Assembly: GCA_037783415.1 (NCBI GenBank)
Contig: JAZGTN010000150.1
Location: 1,488,001 to 1,552,000, forward strand
DNA: 64,000 nt
Direction: 5' to 3'
DNA from: Leptasterias polaris
Lineage: Eukaryota > Echinodermata > Asteroidea > Forcipulatida > Asteriidae
Shown here piece after piece: positions 54,801 through 64,000 of this stretch (positions are counted from its first letter, which is position 1; every line of letters begins with the position of its first letter). Both the position numbers and the translations under genes were made by a program. Below the pieces are notes generated by a model, which was not told the origin of the DNA, made no database searches, and saw only the letters and a program-made list of their open reading frames with translations.

Positions 54801-57800
54801 CCATTATAGTCCCATTTTTAAAAGGGCAATATGATTAGCACACAGCACTATTTCCTGTAGTTCAATCACTTTCAATGGTGTTGGGGAATGTGCAGACGAA
54901 GGAGTGAGGGAAAATGTGTTTTTTTTCAATGAAAATACACTTGTTGCTGATATCTTGTGGTTGACAGACACTGAGGTCATCACTTACACTAGTGACAATC
55001 TTTATGTGGGGTGCATTTGCTCCCGTTTGCCTGTCAGTTACTATACTCCTGTGTGAGTTGACAACTACTGATTTATACAGGATAAAGCATGTATTTTCTG
55101 CAGCACAAATGTTTGTGACTATTCCAAATGCTCCATCATGTAGAACTACACACGAAGAATTTCTACGAGTTGCTCTCTCGTAACTATTGGTATGAATCAA
55201 CTTCTTGTGAAAAATTACACGATAAAAAAAGGAGACATTATCAGGAACAGGATCAAAACTGTTTCTAACACCAACCTTTCTTGAACTGTGGCAATACGAA
55301 TTTGTGGACACCCCAGCAATGTCACTTCGTCACCTAAATAAAAAGCATGGCTAGTTGATAAAACACCATCTAACATATTCTTACAATATGCTTGTACATG
55401 ATGCGGATTTGTATGTTCAACATACCTAGACACTAATTTTGGTAAATGCCTCCAGACAATAAAGTTATTTATGACTTGGAGTGGGACACCTTGAGTCCCA
55501 TGGAACATTTTCAGGAGCATACCATTGAACGACTCATACATGAATGTGGAGTTAGCCCACAACGGACCCCAATTTCTAACAGTACCGGCTGCATGAAGAA
55601 GCTGATGAACATTGTAAGTCAAATGCGTTCTTCCATAGTACCTATCAACCAACAGGACAAACTTGGCTAACATGATATTAGCATTTACTATATCAATTTC
55701 AGAAATAGATTCTGACAATAGCAAAGACAGGCCATGAACTAACAAAAGCCAATGTCGCAGGTAAACATCTTTTAGAACACCCACTAGGCATGGAAGAGAA
55801 TAAAAAAGCAACCATGACCGCCACTCAGAGCCTTTCCAGAAGCGTCTGTGGGAAAGAGATCGAGGAGCCCGTGTCAAGTTATTTGGCGGTTGGATGCTGG
55901 TCAGTCGGTCATCAATTTTGTCAGTTTGGGTGCCAATGTAATACTCTTTGCCATGATTAGATGAGTCAAACCACAATTTCCCAAAGTATCTTGCTACTCC
56001 CAGTAAACTATTATGGAGATAATCAACTGTAAACCCCTGTACAATGTTAAATGTTGTAAGAAGCATGAGAATGGAAGGCCCCTTGACACCATACACTGCT
56101 TCACCTTGTCTATGTGCTTCTTCTGCATTTTCAACAGTTTGCATGTGGGTTCTTTCTGCAGGAGGCTCTTCTAAATATGGATACACTTGGACAGAGCCTC
56201 TACCCTTATCCACACGCTCTCCCTCATGGAGGCACCAGGCACAACCATATCTGCCATTGAACTGTTTCAAATTTTGAAGCATACATCGAGCCACTGAATC
56301 ACATGGGCAAGTCAGTGTGAACACTTTTGAAACCACAAGATTCCCAGAGTTAGGTTTCACCCATGTAAACCCATTTTCAGCAAGATCATTCAACTCCTCA
56401 ACAAATGGTTGAAGAAAGACCGAAGGATCTGGCTTTCCATTTCCAAACCAGAGACCAGTTAGAAGTATATTTACCCAACAAGAGACCAGAAGGTGATGGT
56501 CGCACAGAACATAATTGAGGCCTATCCAAACCTATCTTCTGCCAACGTGAATTGCCCTTATGTGAGTGTTTATACAACATGTAATGTACTTGCAATTCAT
56601 TCACAAAAAGCCCAGATTTCTAAAAATTAAAGATTAATTTCTCCACAATTTAAAGACTAGAATTTCAAAAGTTGGTTTAATAATAGTCGGTTTTTATACA
56701 GCACTTTATCACACTGTATCAAAGCACTTCAACATTATTATCCCTGGTCACCTGGCCATTTATTTCATTTCTTAAACTATCTCAGCTCCCTGGGGAGTAT
56801 ACAGCCGGTGACTGCGAATATGAAGCGCTCCAAGCTGATCATTCACATAAACTATCTCTACCCACAAACGTACCCATTTTACCCCTGGGTGAAGAGAAGC
56901 AATTGTAGTTAAGTGTCTTGCTCAAGGATTCGGACCCACACCCTGATGACTTTTTTTTAGCCACCAGAACTTGAGTCCGGTGCTGTCTGTTAACCACTCG
57001 ACCACGACATCCCACATATCCCCATATGTTGCTTTTTACCTCTGTGCCAATCAGTATTTCTCTTCCCCCCCCCCCAATCCACCTCCACACCCTCTCCCTA
57101 CCTCTACCCTACCTCTCCCCACCCAACCCCATCCACCTGCACCCCCAGGCAAACTGAATCTGAACAGATGACAAAAATGAGGAGTGAGTAGAAGTTTAGT
57201 GGACATATTGAACACAATAAAGCTGGAGTTCACATTAACCCATCTGCATAAATAACTTATTACTTTTACACTTCATTTCTGTAGGACGTTTGGTTTGATC
57301 CCAGCGATTCCTCAAAAGGCCATATAAACACAAAATTCAACACATTGAGACGATCTCTACCAAAGTCGGAGCAACAACGACCAAGGAAGAGTAAACTGAC
57401 CCCAGCTGAAGTGATTCAACACGAGAAGAAATGTAAACCGAGCCAAAAGAGGACATTTTCACAACGGGAGGAAATTCCAGAAGGTGAAGAGAAAGAGCTG
57501 AGCCTCTTTTGCAAAAGATCTTCCCTAGAAAAGAAGCAGGAGATAATTGCAGCTATGGAGAAATCATTCAACAATCGTCGAAATTGGATTCAATCAGAGT
57601 CACCTTGTGTGGCCGACATCCTCAAGAGATATCCAAGGTTCCAGAACATCTCAACACTTGTGAGTTCTACTACCTAATGCCGGTTTATACTTGAGAAAAT
57701 CAGAGTGGGCATTCATACTTTAAAACAAAAATTATACACGCTGACTTTGCATGTGCGGTGTACAATTCAAACTTTTGAAACTGTTGTAGTACCGCTCCGG

Positions 57801-58427
57801 TGCCCTTTTGCACGAAATGGCCGAAGAAAGCAAAAGTTTGCTGCATTTTTAGAATAATTTAATGAATCAAACCAGAAAGCAAAACAAAGCAAGCACATTA
57901 TATAACTTTAAGGCCATTCTGTTTGCATATCTTGAACTAAACCTCGCCATTTGTCTTAATTACTGGGTGTATGCATGAAAAAATGTTTGTCCGACTATGC
58001 AACCGATCAGTGTGTACAAACTATTAATCTTCAAAAAGTGTGTGTTTGCGAATTTAGATTTACATACTGCGCTTCTCTTCACGCGCTGTGGACTGCAAAA
58101 AATAGTTTTCTAATTTCCCTGTGTTTTCTCTTGTTTTCTTAATAGGTTGACCAAGAATTTCGATTAATGTTTTCTGAGCAAGCCGCCTCGAAACTGATTT
58201 CCACCTGGGAAACGAGGTATGTGCCTGGGATTATTCACATAGCCAAAATGTCGAAAGTGACCAAGATTTCATCCCTCTTGGATGAGCTCTTCAATCCTCA
58301 CTGTGGAATGATGGATGAGGCTGAAGCTGATGACTACAAGCCACCATCAGGTAAAGTGACTAGCCTAATATGCATTGAGACAAAACTGTTGCAACATATA
58401 GCAGCAAAGATAATTGCAATGGTGCAA

Positions 58428-58459
<32 letters not shown>

Positions 58460-60256
58460 GGGGGTGGGGACTGTAGTCCAACTTAACCTCTCCTCCCTCC
58501 AAATATGACCAGAAAGTGCACTGTAAATGTTGTTATTCATCTTTGCAAAAGAAAACACAAATCTTGCATGAAAGCACAGAAAATTTGTTCATGCAACAGT
58601 TTAGTCCCTGAATTGGGATATTGAAATAGTTTTATTTTACCCACCTCCCAGTAAGCTCAAGCACTCTGCATATTATGCTCCACGGTATACGGTCAACATT
58701 CTATAAATTTTGCACGTTCTACAAATGTTTAATTTGCATGTCGCATGCGGAAAGGCATTGAAGCACAGTTACTAATTAACATGCAAGCAGTGGGTTACAA
58801 AAGCTACGCCCCAATTACCTCATGGGATATGGATGCAGAAGCACTACATTTTTCCATATTCAACTCAGGAAAATATTCTTACCATTGCACTCATAAACAT
58901 TCTTTTGTGTAGTATATGCCATGTACACAGTGTATAATGTTATATTATGTTGTTTCTTTAGATGTGATGTCCTTCTATGCATTTCTCCTTCTTATTCATC
59001 TTTTGCCATCCCAGACTTCAAAAAAAAGTTCCATTGCAGACTCTATGGACTACTTTCTAGTGATGAAATCGGTATGTCTTTTGGTCTTTATCAAAAATAC
59101 AAAGGGTCCATTCTACTGATAGACCATTTGTGCACACCATTCAATACCATTTGAACAGTGTTATCAGCAAGTTGATGAAGTTGTTCCACCGTTTGAAACC
59201 ATTCAAATAATTCTGAATGCCAAGGTGTATTAGGGTAGCTATACAGTTGGTGTGCTAATTGATCTGGCATGTGAAAATGACACAAAAGAATTTTGTTCTA
59301 CTGAGACTGGTCATTCAAGACCACTCTATAACTTTATCATAAACAATGTCCAGATGAGGTTTTGTATTCAGCTGTCCTACCATTCAAAACCATTTGGTGA
59401 GCCAGGGCATAGCACATCTGTTCCACCATTTGAAACCATTTGGGTGAATGGTTTTGAGTAGTCACTCAGCTCCCCAGAAAAAGGCACCACGAATAGGAGG
59501 GTTAAGTAGGAAACAGTTCTTTATGCTGTATAGACCTTGCCCACATACGTCACATATCGCAAACTTGGTGTTTAAAAAACTTACATTTTGGTGGTTACCT
59601 CCCCATAAGTACACAAGGTTGGGGGTTATTGTAAACATTTAACATATTTGAAACTTTATAATCGCAAAATAGCAATTCATTATTTGGATTCATTTTTCTA
59701 GGTAAAATCTGCTTGAGCATGGACGATGCATCTTTAAATTTGGAAATTCAGTTGTAAAAAACAGTAGCTGATTTTTTCGCACAATCTTCATGGGATCATT
59801 TTTTGGTCCTGCTTTTTGCTGGTTAATTCAAAAGAGAAATAAAATAATTTCACAAATGAACTTTTCATGATTGTTTTTAATTTTAATATTCCACACCTTT
59901 AGGTTGGTACTAATGTAGAGGACTACCTGCGAGTAAGAAAACAAAAGGGCCATCAAACCACCCAACCGTATCTTCTCTGCCTTGGAAGTCGGGAATCACC
60001 ATCACAGTTTTTTGTGATAGTTGACTCCAACGCAGTGCCATGTAGGAATGATATAACCAGTGCAGTGGACAAGCTATTTAAGCTCCATTATGTGTTTAAC
60101 CTACACTATACCAACGAATTGGTCTCATTTTTTTCCTTCCTTGAAAACTATGTGTACCATGTTAATGTACCAAACTCAAAGGTACCCGTTCGGGTGAAGG
60201 AACTGATGACTAGCATCACAGCACTGTCACAGTCTCTGTACCAAAAAGAGCGCTAG
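48900..60256 (+). CDS. Conserved 549-residue protein, 8 exons (tentatively SAMD3-like C-terminus)
   Basis: Exons: 48900-49075, 51916-52089, 52285-52425, 52820-52934, 57285-57659, 58146-58350, 58962-59071, 59903-60256. All junctions are GT-AG and every phase agrees; the total is 1650 nt, ending TAG. Exon 1 starts MAAQSWCLLLLFREGARFLK. Exon 4 has FHHGKFEDRGCSIPDLFKPF. Exon 5 begins DVWFDPSDSSKGHINTKFNT and is then Lys/Glu-rich and helical. Exon 6 carries EQAASKLISTWETRYVPGII. Exons 7-8 carry FLLLIHLLPS, QPYLLCLGSRESPSQFFVIV and LFKLHYVFNLHYTNELVSFF. The C-terminal half follows the pattern of animal proteins, common in fish, often labelled sterile alpha motif domain-containing 3-like; I see no SAM domain. 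No catalytic motif. Function unknown. Introns 1 and 4 hold transposons, yet the frame is intact, so it is probably a working host gene. Confidence 0.8.
49205..49343 (+). CDS. Alternative terminal exon of the same gene
   Basis: After CCCTGTCAG a frame in phase with exon 1 (CA plus C gives H) reads HERLLAEKYVDPFGGNIPPG and FITLEQLILLTMGEFLKEMG to TAG. Joined to exon 1 it would give a 104-residue protein. The composition looks like real coding sequence. Confidence 0.4.
49465..50059 (-). mobile_element. Possible solo LTR in intron 1
   Basis: Bounded by TGTGGTGACC and GGTCACACA (short inverted ends of TG...CA type). On the minus strand a GTGAATAAAAAG polyadenylation signal lies about 260 bp in. 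No clear target duplication, and no internal retroviral-like genes nearby. Confidence 0.35.
50060..51915. other. Rest of intron 1; no gene
   Basis: AT-rich. A short GC-rich patch with repeated GCGCGGCACTC occurs at 50950-51030. Simple C and A runs occur at 51655-51680. Short frames only. Confidence 0.5.
53085..54480. repeat. CCATGGGAA-rich irregular repeat in intron 4
   Basis: Dozens of degenerate copies of ACCATGGGAACACCATGGGA and GGAATATTGTGACCACCATG-type units (about 15-40 bp, larger period about 130 bp), fading after 54.2 kb. CCATGGG is nearly palindromic, so both strands look alike; the short frames rich in Phe, Pro and Trp are artefacts. Confidence 0.9.
54862..56531 (-). pseudogene. 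CACTA/EnSpm (tnp2-type) transposase, C-terminal two thirds
   Basis: Minus strand, frame open 56531 to 55215: NILLTGLWFGNGKPDPSVFL, LTCPCDSVARCMLQNLKQFN, GCAWCLHEG, VDYLHNSLLGVARYFGKLWF, RSLSHRRFWKGSEWRSWLLF, YNVHQLLHAAGTVRNWGPLW and FMYESFNGMLLKMFHGTQ. This is the order of animal EnSpm transposases. Near 55270 a frameshift moves the reading to the frame 55311-54862, which carries the C-terminal tail (FHKKLIHTNSYERATRRNSS, FGIVTNICAAENTCFILYK, PHIKIVTSVSDDLSVCQPQD) to TGA. The N-terminal CPND part is missing or lies in decayed sequence upstream (56535-56620). I could not fix the element ends. Confidence 0.75.
56683..57015 (-). mobile_element. tRNA-derived SINE, second copy, in intron 4
   Basis: Matches 13164-13511 along its length (AATAGTCGGTTTTTATACAG, CTCAGCTCCCTGGGGAGTAT, TACCCCTGGGTGAAGAGAAG), with the B-box region deleted and the head ending CACTCGACCACGACATCCCA. 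Confidence 0.8.
58429..58469. repeat. Poly-G tract in intron 6
   Basis: About 30 G residues, then TGGGGGTGGGG. Confidence 0.9.
59072..59902. other. Intron 7
   Basis: Contains five or six scattered ACCATTTGAAACCATT-like units (59135-59450), a loose tandem repeat. No exon. Confidence 0.6.
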
Positions 60257-60381
60257 CAATTGATAAAGCTGTGATTGACACATCCATGTATGAAAATGAG
60301 GGAAATTTTGGTAAGGTCCCTAGAATGACATGCAAAAAATCTGCTAAAATCCAAGTAATGGAATTATGCCTAATTTGCATA

Positions 60382-60387
60382 AATAAA
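60382..60387 (+). promoter_or_regulatory. Polyadenylation signal AATAAA
   Basis: 126 bp after the stop codon of the 8-exon gene; suitable as its 3' end. Confidence 0.5.
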
Positions 60388-60959
60388 AAAATTCCTATTA
60401 ATTTAACATGTTTCCATCCAATTGGTCATAACTTTGCAATGTTCACAAGATTGCTAATCCCTTGACTAGGGTGTCATAATTTGCGTAATTTCAAAATGGC
60501 TGCCAATTTCATGAGTTTACATTGATTTGGTCAAGTGGTGTTTTAGACACATTTCCGTTAACTCGGATTTAGTGTACTTTTAGTATGTCATTCTAGGGAC
60601 CGTACCAATATGACCAAATGCAATGTGGTTTGAGGTCATCAAACCACAACTTTCTTGACTTCAGTTGTACAAAAGTTGACATGGACCAGTGCTAATACCA
60701 TAGCACACAATTGAGTTTGGTTTATTAATATCGAACAGTGCATTTAAACACTGTGAACTGATGTGGTTTTTAAAAGTTCTTTCTCTTATTGTTAACATGG
60801 AGCATGAGACATTTTAAAGCTCACAGTTTAAGTGTTTTATTGTTAGGAGTGCTAGTTTACAATATCACAAAATACTTTTTTTCCAAGTATTGAACATGTG
60901 AAATAGTGTGCAGCCTTTTGTAACGTTGTATCTTTCTGTACAAGCCCATATGACATGAG

Positions 60960-61670
60960 ATATGACCTTGCTTTTAGTCAGGTGGCTTAGTTAAAAATGT
61001 CAATATTTACTGGACAGCGGACAAAGGCACCATTTTGGGCACAAAGCTTCCTTAGAGCTCACTAATTAATGTTATGATCTGGGTTTTCAAATTCAAAAGT
61101 TTACCCCCTTTGTTTTGTACACATGGAAGGGGGGGGGGGGGGTTAGGACATAACTCAGTTAGGATGGAAGTGCAGGAATAAGACTTAAATAATGCTGTAG
61201 CCCTACCCTAGTCAAGACTAATCACGAAGTTTGAGATCTTACTCTCTTAAGAATTAATTATTATCAATTGTTAAGTTTAAAAATTAACCCATATTTTTTG
61301 TACACACCGTTGGTTGTCTATTGTTGCTGCGATTGTTTGTACAAAAATTTACAGCTAGATATTAAATCTTAAAAAGTCAATAACAAATTATTCCTAGGAA
61401 GGTAAGATCTCAAACTTAGCAAGTTGTCCCTACTAGGGTAGGGCTACTAAATTTTGTAAGTACTATATCTGCACTTTCTTCCTAACTGGAGTTATGTCCT
61501 GCCCCCCTCCCATGTGTACAAAACAAAGGGGAAAACTTTAAAATTTGAAAACCTGGATGGACTCCTTTACTAACATTAATTAATAGACCCTAAGGAAGCT
61601 TTGTGCCAAAATTTGACGGTGCTTTTGTCCATTATGTCCAGGTAACTTCACTAAGCCACATGGCTATTAC
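60960..61670. mobile_element. Large foldback repeat, arms about 300 bp
   Basis: The left arm (GTGGCTTAG, GGACAAAGGCACC, CACAAAGCTTCCTTAG, TTTGTTTTGTACACATGG, GGACATAACTCAGTTAGGA, TAGCCCTACCCTAGT, GAGATCTTAC) is repeated inverted in the right arm (61375-61670), about 80% alike, around a centre of about 120 bp. Part of the left arm recurs again at 63415-63520. Non-coding. Confidence 0.85.
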
Positions 61671-61792
61671 AGTTCCTGGGTGTGTGAATTGTTTATACCA
61701 AATACAGAAGTGACCATTGTTGCACAAAAACGTACAGGGGTAGGACAAATTGAGAAGGTTTTGTAATTGTGAAAAGCACTTACTTTCAATTG

Positions 61793-62057
61793 CACAGTAC
61801 AACACAAATATAGACCCATTGCACAACGTGCAGCACACTTGCACACGCTTCTCCCGTCCGCCATTTTTTGTGTCAAAATGTGCACAAAAGGATGTACATG
61901 TGTTTACGCACCTCCGAACAATGCGCGTCTACCATTTCTGCCTTTTGGGGGGAGTCCATTCCTTTTGTGCATGTTTTGACACCCAAAATGGCAGACAGGA
62001 GACGCGCGTGTATGTGCGCTGCGCGTTGTGCAACGGGTCTATACGTGTGTACTGTCG
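61793..62057. mobile_element. Foldback repeat, arms about 100 bp
   Basis: Left: ACAGTACAACAC, TAGACCCATTGCACAACGTG, GCCATTTTTTGTGTCAAAA, TGCACAAAAGGA. The right is the inverted equivalent ending GTTGTGCAACGGGTCTA and GTGTACTGT. Loop about 65 bp. Confidence 0.8.
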
Positions 62058-62666
62058 TTATTCTGCAAAAATGGACTGATAAATGGAAATTTGGGTGATC
62101 CTTAGGCTTCAAACAAACAAAATTCTATCAGTTATTTTGTACACATAAATACATGTACAGTGCTTGAATTTTATTGTTGAGGCGGTATTTTTTCTGAAAT
62201 ATTCAGATATTTCACTTGGGATTTGTACATTAAAAAAGTACCACTTTTGCCGAGTACACCACTTTTGAAAATGATAACGAATTATGTTGATCAATACCAA
62301 AAAATTATCACGCACACCTTCTAAAAATGTTCAATTGTTTGTAATTTAATGATTTGGTAAAATTGATACTTATTGGCTGCGTGCACTTGTTAAATATTGT
62401 TGAAAGCCATAATTGATGTTGTCAGTTGATGAGGGTTTGAAAAGTACTACAAAGGATTCTATCATTAGCTCTTTTTCAACACTTTAAAACCAAAACTATT
62501 CCATAAGATTGAAATTGATTTTCTTTTAACAACATTTTATGAATTGCACTGACATCACATGCTCAAACAGCGACCGCACAGTGTTAAAATGTGGGCAGAT
62601 GATTGGACGGCACGTACAAACCTGTGGATGTAACTTTATGTTTTGTGATGTCACTGCAAAAGGTCT

Positions 62667-62786
62667 GGGCCCAATTTCATGGCTCTGCTTACCGCGGAAT
62701 TCTGTGCTTAGGTATCATGAATTGTGTGCAAAAAGGGCTCCGTAAGCGCAGAATTCCGCGGTAAGCAGAGCCATGAAATTGGGCCC
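62667..62786. mobile_element. Near-perfect palindromic MITE, 120 bp
   Basis: GGGCCCAATTTCATGGCTCT ... GCTTACCGCGGAATTCTG and its inverted copy flank a centre of about 30 bp; arms of about 43 bp with one mismatch. Half-copies of related sequence (GGGCCCAATTTCATAGCGCT) occur at 63366 and 63748. Confidence 0.85.
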
Positions 62787-63147
62787 TGTAGTACTGGTGG
62801 AAGAGGGCTATTTTATTCGCAGCAGTGTGTGATAGACCCATCCATTAAGCCCAGCAGCCTAAATATATTGACCAATCACAGCATTGGCTACGCCACCACT
62901 ACACTTGGCCAGCAGTATGTGCTCTCTCTAATGCCACATTGTACAACATGTCTACATTTTACAATTGGATTTATGTCAGGCTTTTGTGGCATAGCCAAAG
63001 CTGTGTTTGGTCAATATGTAAGGGGGCGGGGCTTAATGAATTGATGAAACATGTATCTGGAATCCATGTTTTAACGGAAAGAGCGCAAAATCGCTGTGTG
63101 ACATTTGCAGTTACAGGCCGAAACAACATTTGTTTGCAGAATTAGAG

Positions 63148-63420
63148 GTTGGGAATCTCTAACGACTTCAGAAAGTTCTAGCGGGGTATAGGAATGAGAT
63201 AAACAGCAACAACATGTAGCAAATTAATACATGTAACATGTTGATTGTCCTTTCAGAAAATGCCATAATCTCAATTTTCAAAATTAGAAATTTTCCACCC
63301 ATCTTGTGGGGGCCAGCCAAAATTCACTGTGGTAATTGTTGGCCATAATATGTAATGAAAATAAAGCTGGGTTCAATTTCATAGCGCTGCTTAACAGCCG
63401 ATCTTGTGCTTACTGTAGGA
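63148..63420 (+). repeat. Direct duplication, copy 1
   Basis: About 270 bp beginning GGTTGGGAATCTCTAACGAC and ending in TTGTGCTTACTGT; about 92% identical to 63518-63795. Confidence 0.85.
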
Positions 63421-63520
63421 CATAACTCAGTTAGGATGGAAGTGCATGAATAAGACTTAAACAATGCTGTAGCCCTACCCTAGTCAAGACTAATCACGAA
63501 GTTTGAGATCTTACCCTCTT
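63415..63520 (+). repeat. Fragment of the 60.96-kb foldback arm
   Basis: Begins AGGACATAACTCAGTTAGGA and ends GAGATCTTACCCTCTT; nearly identical to 61143-61253, lodged between the two direct copies. Confidence 0.85.
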
Positions 63521-63800
63521 GGGAATCTCTAACGACTTCAGAAAGTTCTAGCGGGGTATAGGAATGAGATAAACAGCAACACGCAATATACATGTAGCAA
63601 ATTAATACATGTAACATGTTGATTGTCCTTTCAGGAATTGCCATCATCTCAATTTTCAAAATTTGAAATTTTCCACCCATCTTGTTGGGGCCAGCCACAT
63701 TTCATTGTGGTAAGTGTTGGTCATAAGTTGTATTTAAAATAAAGCTGGGCCCAATTTCATAGCGCTGCTTAACAGCCGATTTTGTGCTTACTGTGCGATT
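63518..63800 (+). repeat. Direct duplication, copy 2
   Basis: Second copy of 63148-63420 with small insertions (CGCAATATA). It is followed by sequence related to the GCTTAC palindromic repeats up to the window end. Confidence 0.85.
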
Positions 63801-64000
63801 TCCATGTCATAGCGCTACTAACCGTAAGCACACGAAAAGGCATGCTAACCTTCTGATACTTACTGTTCGAAAATGAATGACGTAACAATGCAAATCCATA
63901 TTGAACGCGCAAGCTGGCCGCCTGATTTTCTCGCTTACCTATATGAAATATGCTTACGCTTTAAGCAAACTTTTCTGCTGTAGTAAGCACGAAAATTTGC

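Overview
The window looks like nuclear DNA of an animal: it has GT-AG introns, AATAAA signals, tRNA-derived SINEs, a LINE, piggyBac, Tc1, CACTA and Kolobok-type elements, foldback repeats and many minisatellites, at low gene density. The mix of element families and of short palindromic repeats is the kind I associate with marine invertebrate deuterostomes. An echinoderm is my best guess. That is inference; no sequence here proves the taxon. I see nothing bacterial, viral or CRISPR-like.

Layout. 0-6 kb: a coiled-coil, transposase-like gene (here called family 1) is split by a structurally complete piggyBac element on the minus strand, flanked by TTAA. 6-18 kb: a kinase-like exon, a Myb/SANT-like exon with one stop, decayed THAP/Kolobok and family-1 pieces, SINEs and degenerate repeats. 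18-26 kb: two 24-bp minisatellites, another family-1 C-terminus, a DUF7869-like transposase fragment, and an intact Tc1-like element sitting at the edge of a minisatellite. 25.7-28.5 kb: exons of an unidentified gene whose first splice donor has been tandemly copied five times. 28.5-36 kb: MITEs and a broken LINE that contains a nested 649-bp DNA element. 36-48 kb: a graveyard of transposase-like genes, including a PHD-finger-bearing one, three further family-1 or DUF6589-like pieces, and a CaRF-like pseudogene. 48.9-60.3 kb: the one convincing ordinary gene, 8 phase-consistent exons encoding 549 residues, with a CACTA element, a SINE, a possible solo LTR and a CCATGGG-rich repeat in its introns. 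60.3-64 kb: foldback and palindromic repeats and a direct duplication.

The most interesting thread is family 1. Five partial copies overlap end to end and together outline a protein of roughly 850 residues: an N-terminal coiled coil, a TDATT block, an MSDR block, an FF-GLH-like block, an NRFNILFY block and a C-terminal LPGGKYW/ERDFA/NNKT block. One copy is interrupted by piggyBac exactly in frame. Another has its MSDR block amplified into a 13-residue, 10-copy minisatellite. In three cases the C-terminal side abuts a different transposase-like module. I cannot place it in a named superfamily from the sequence alone.
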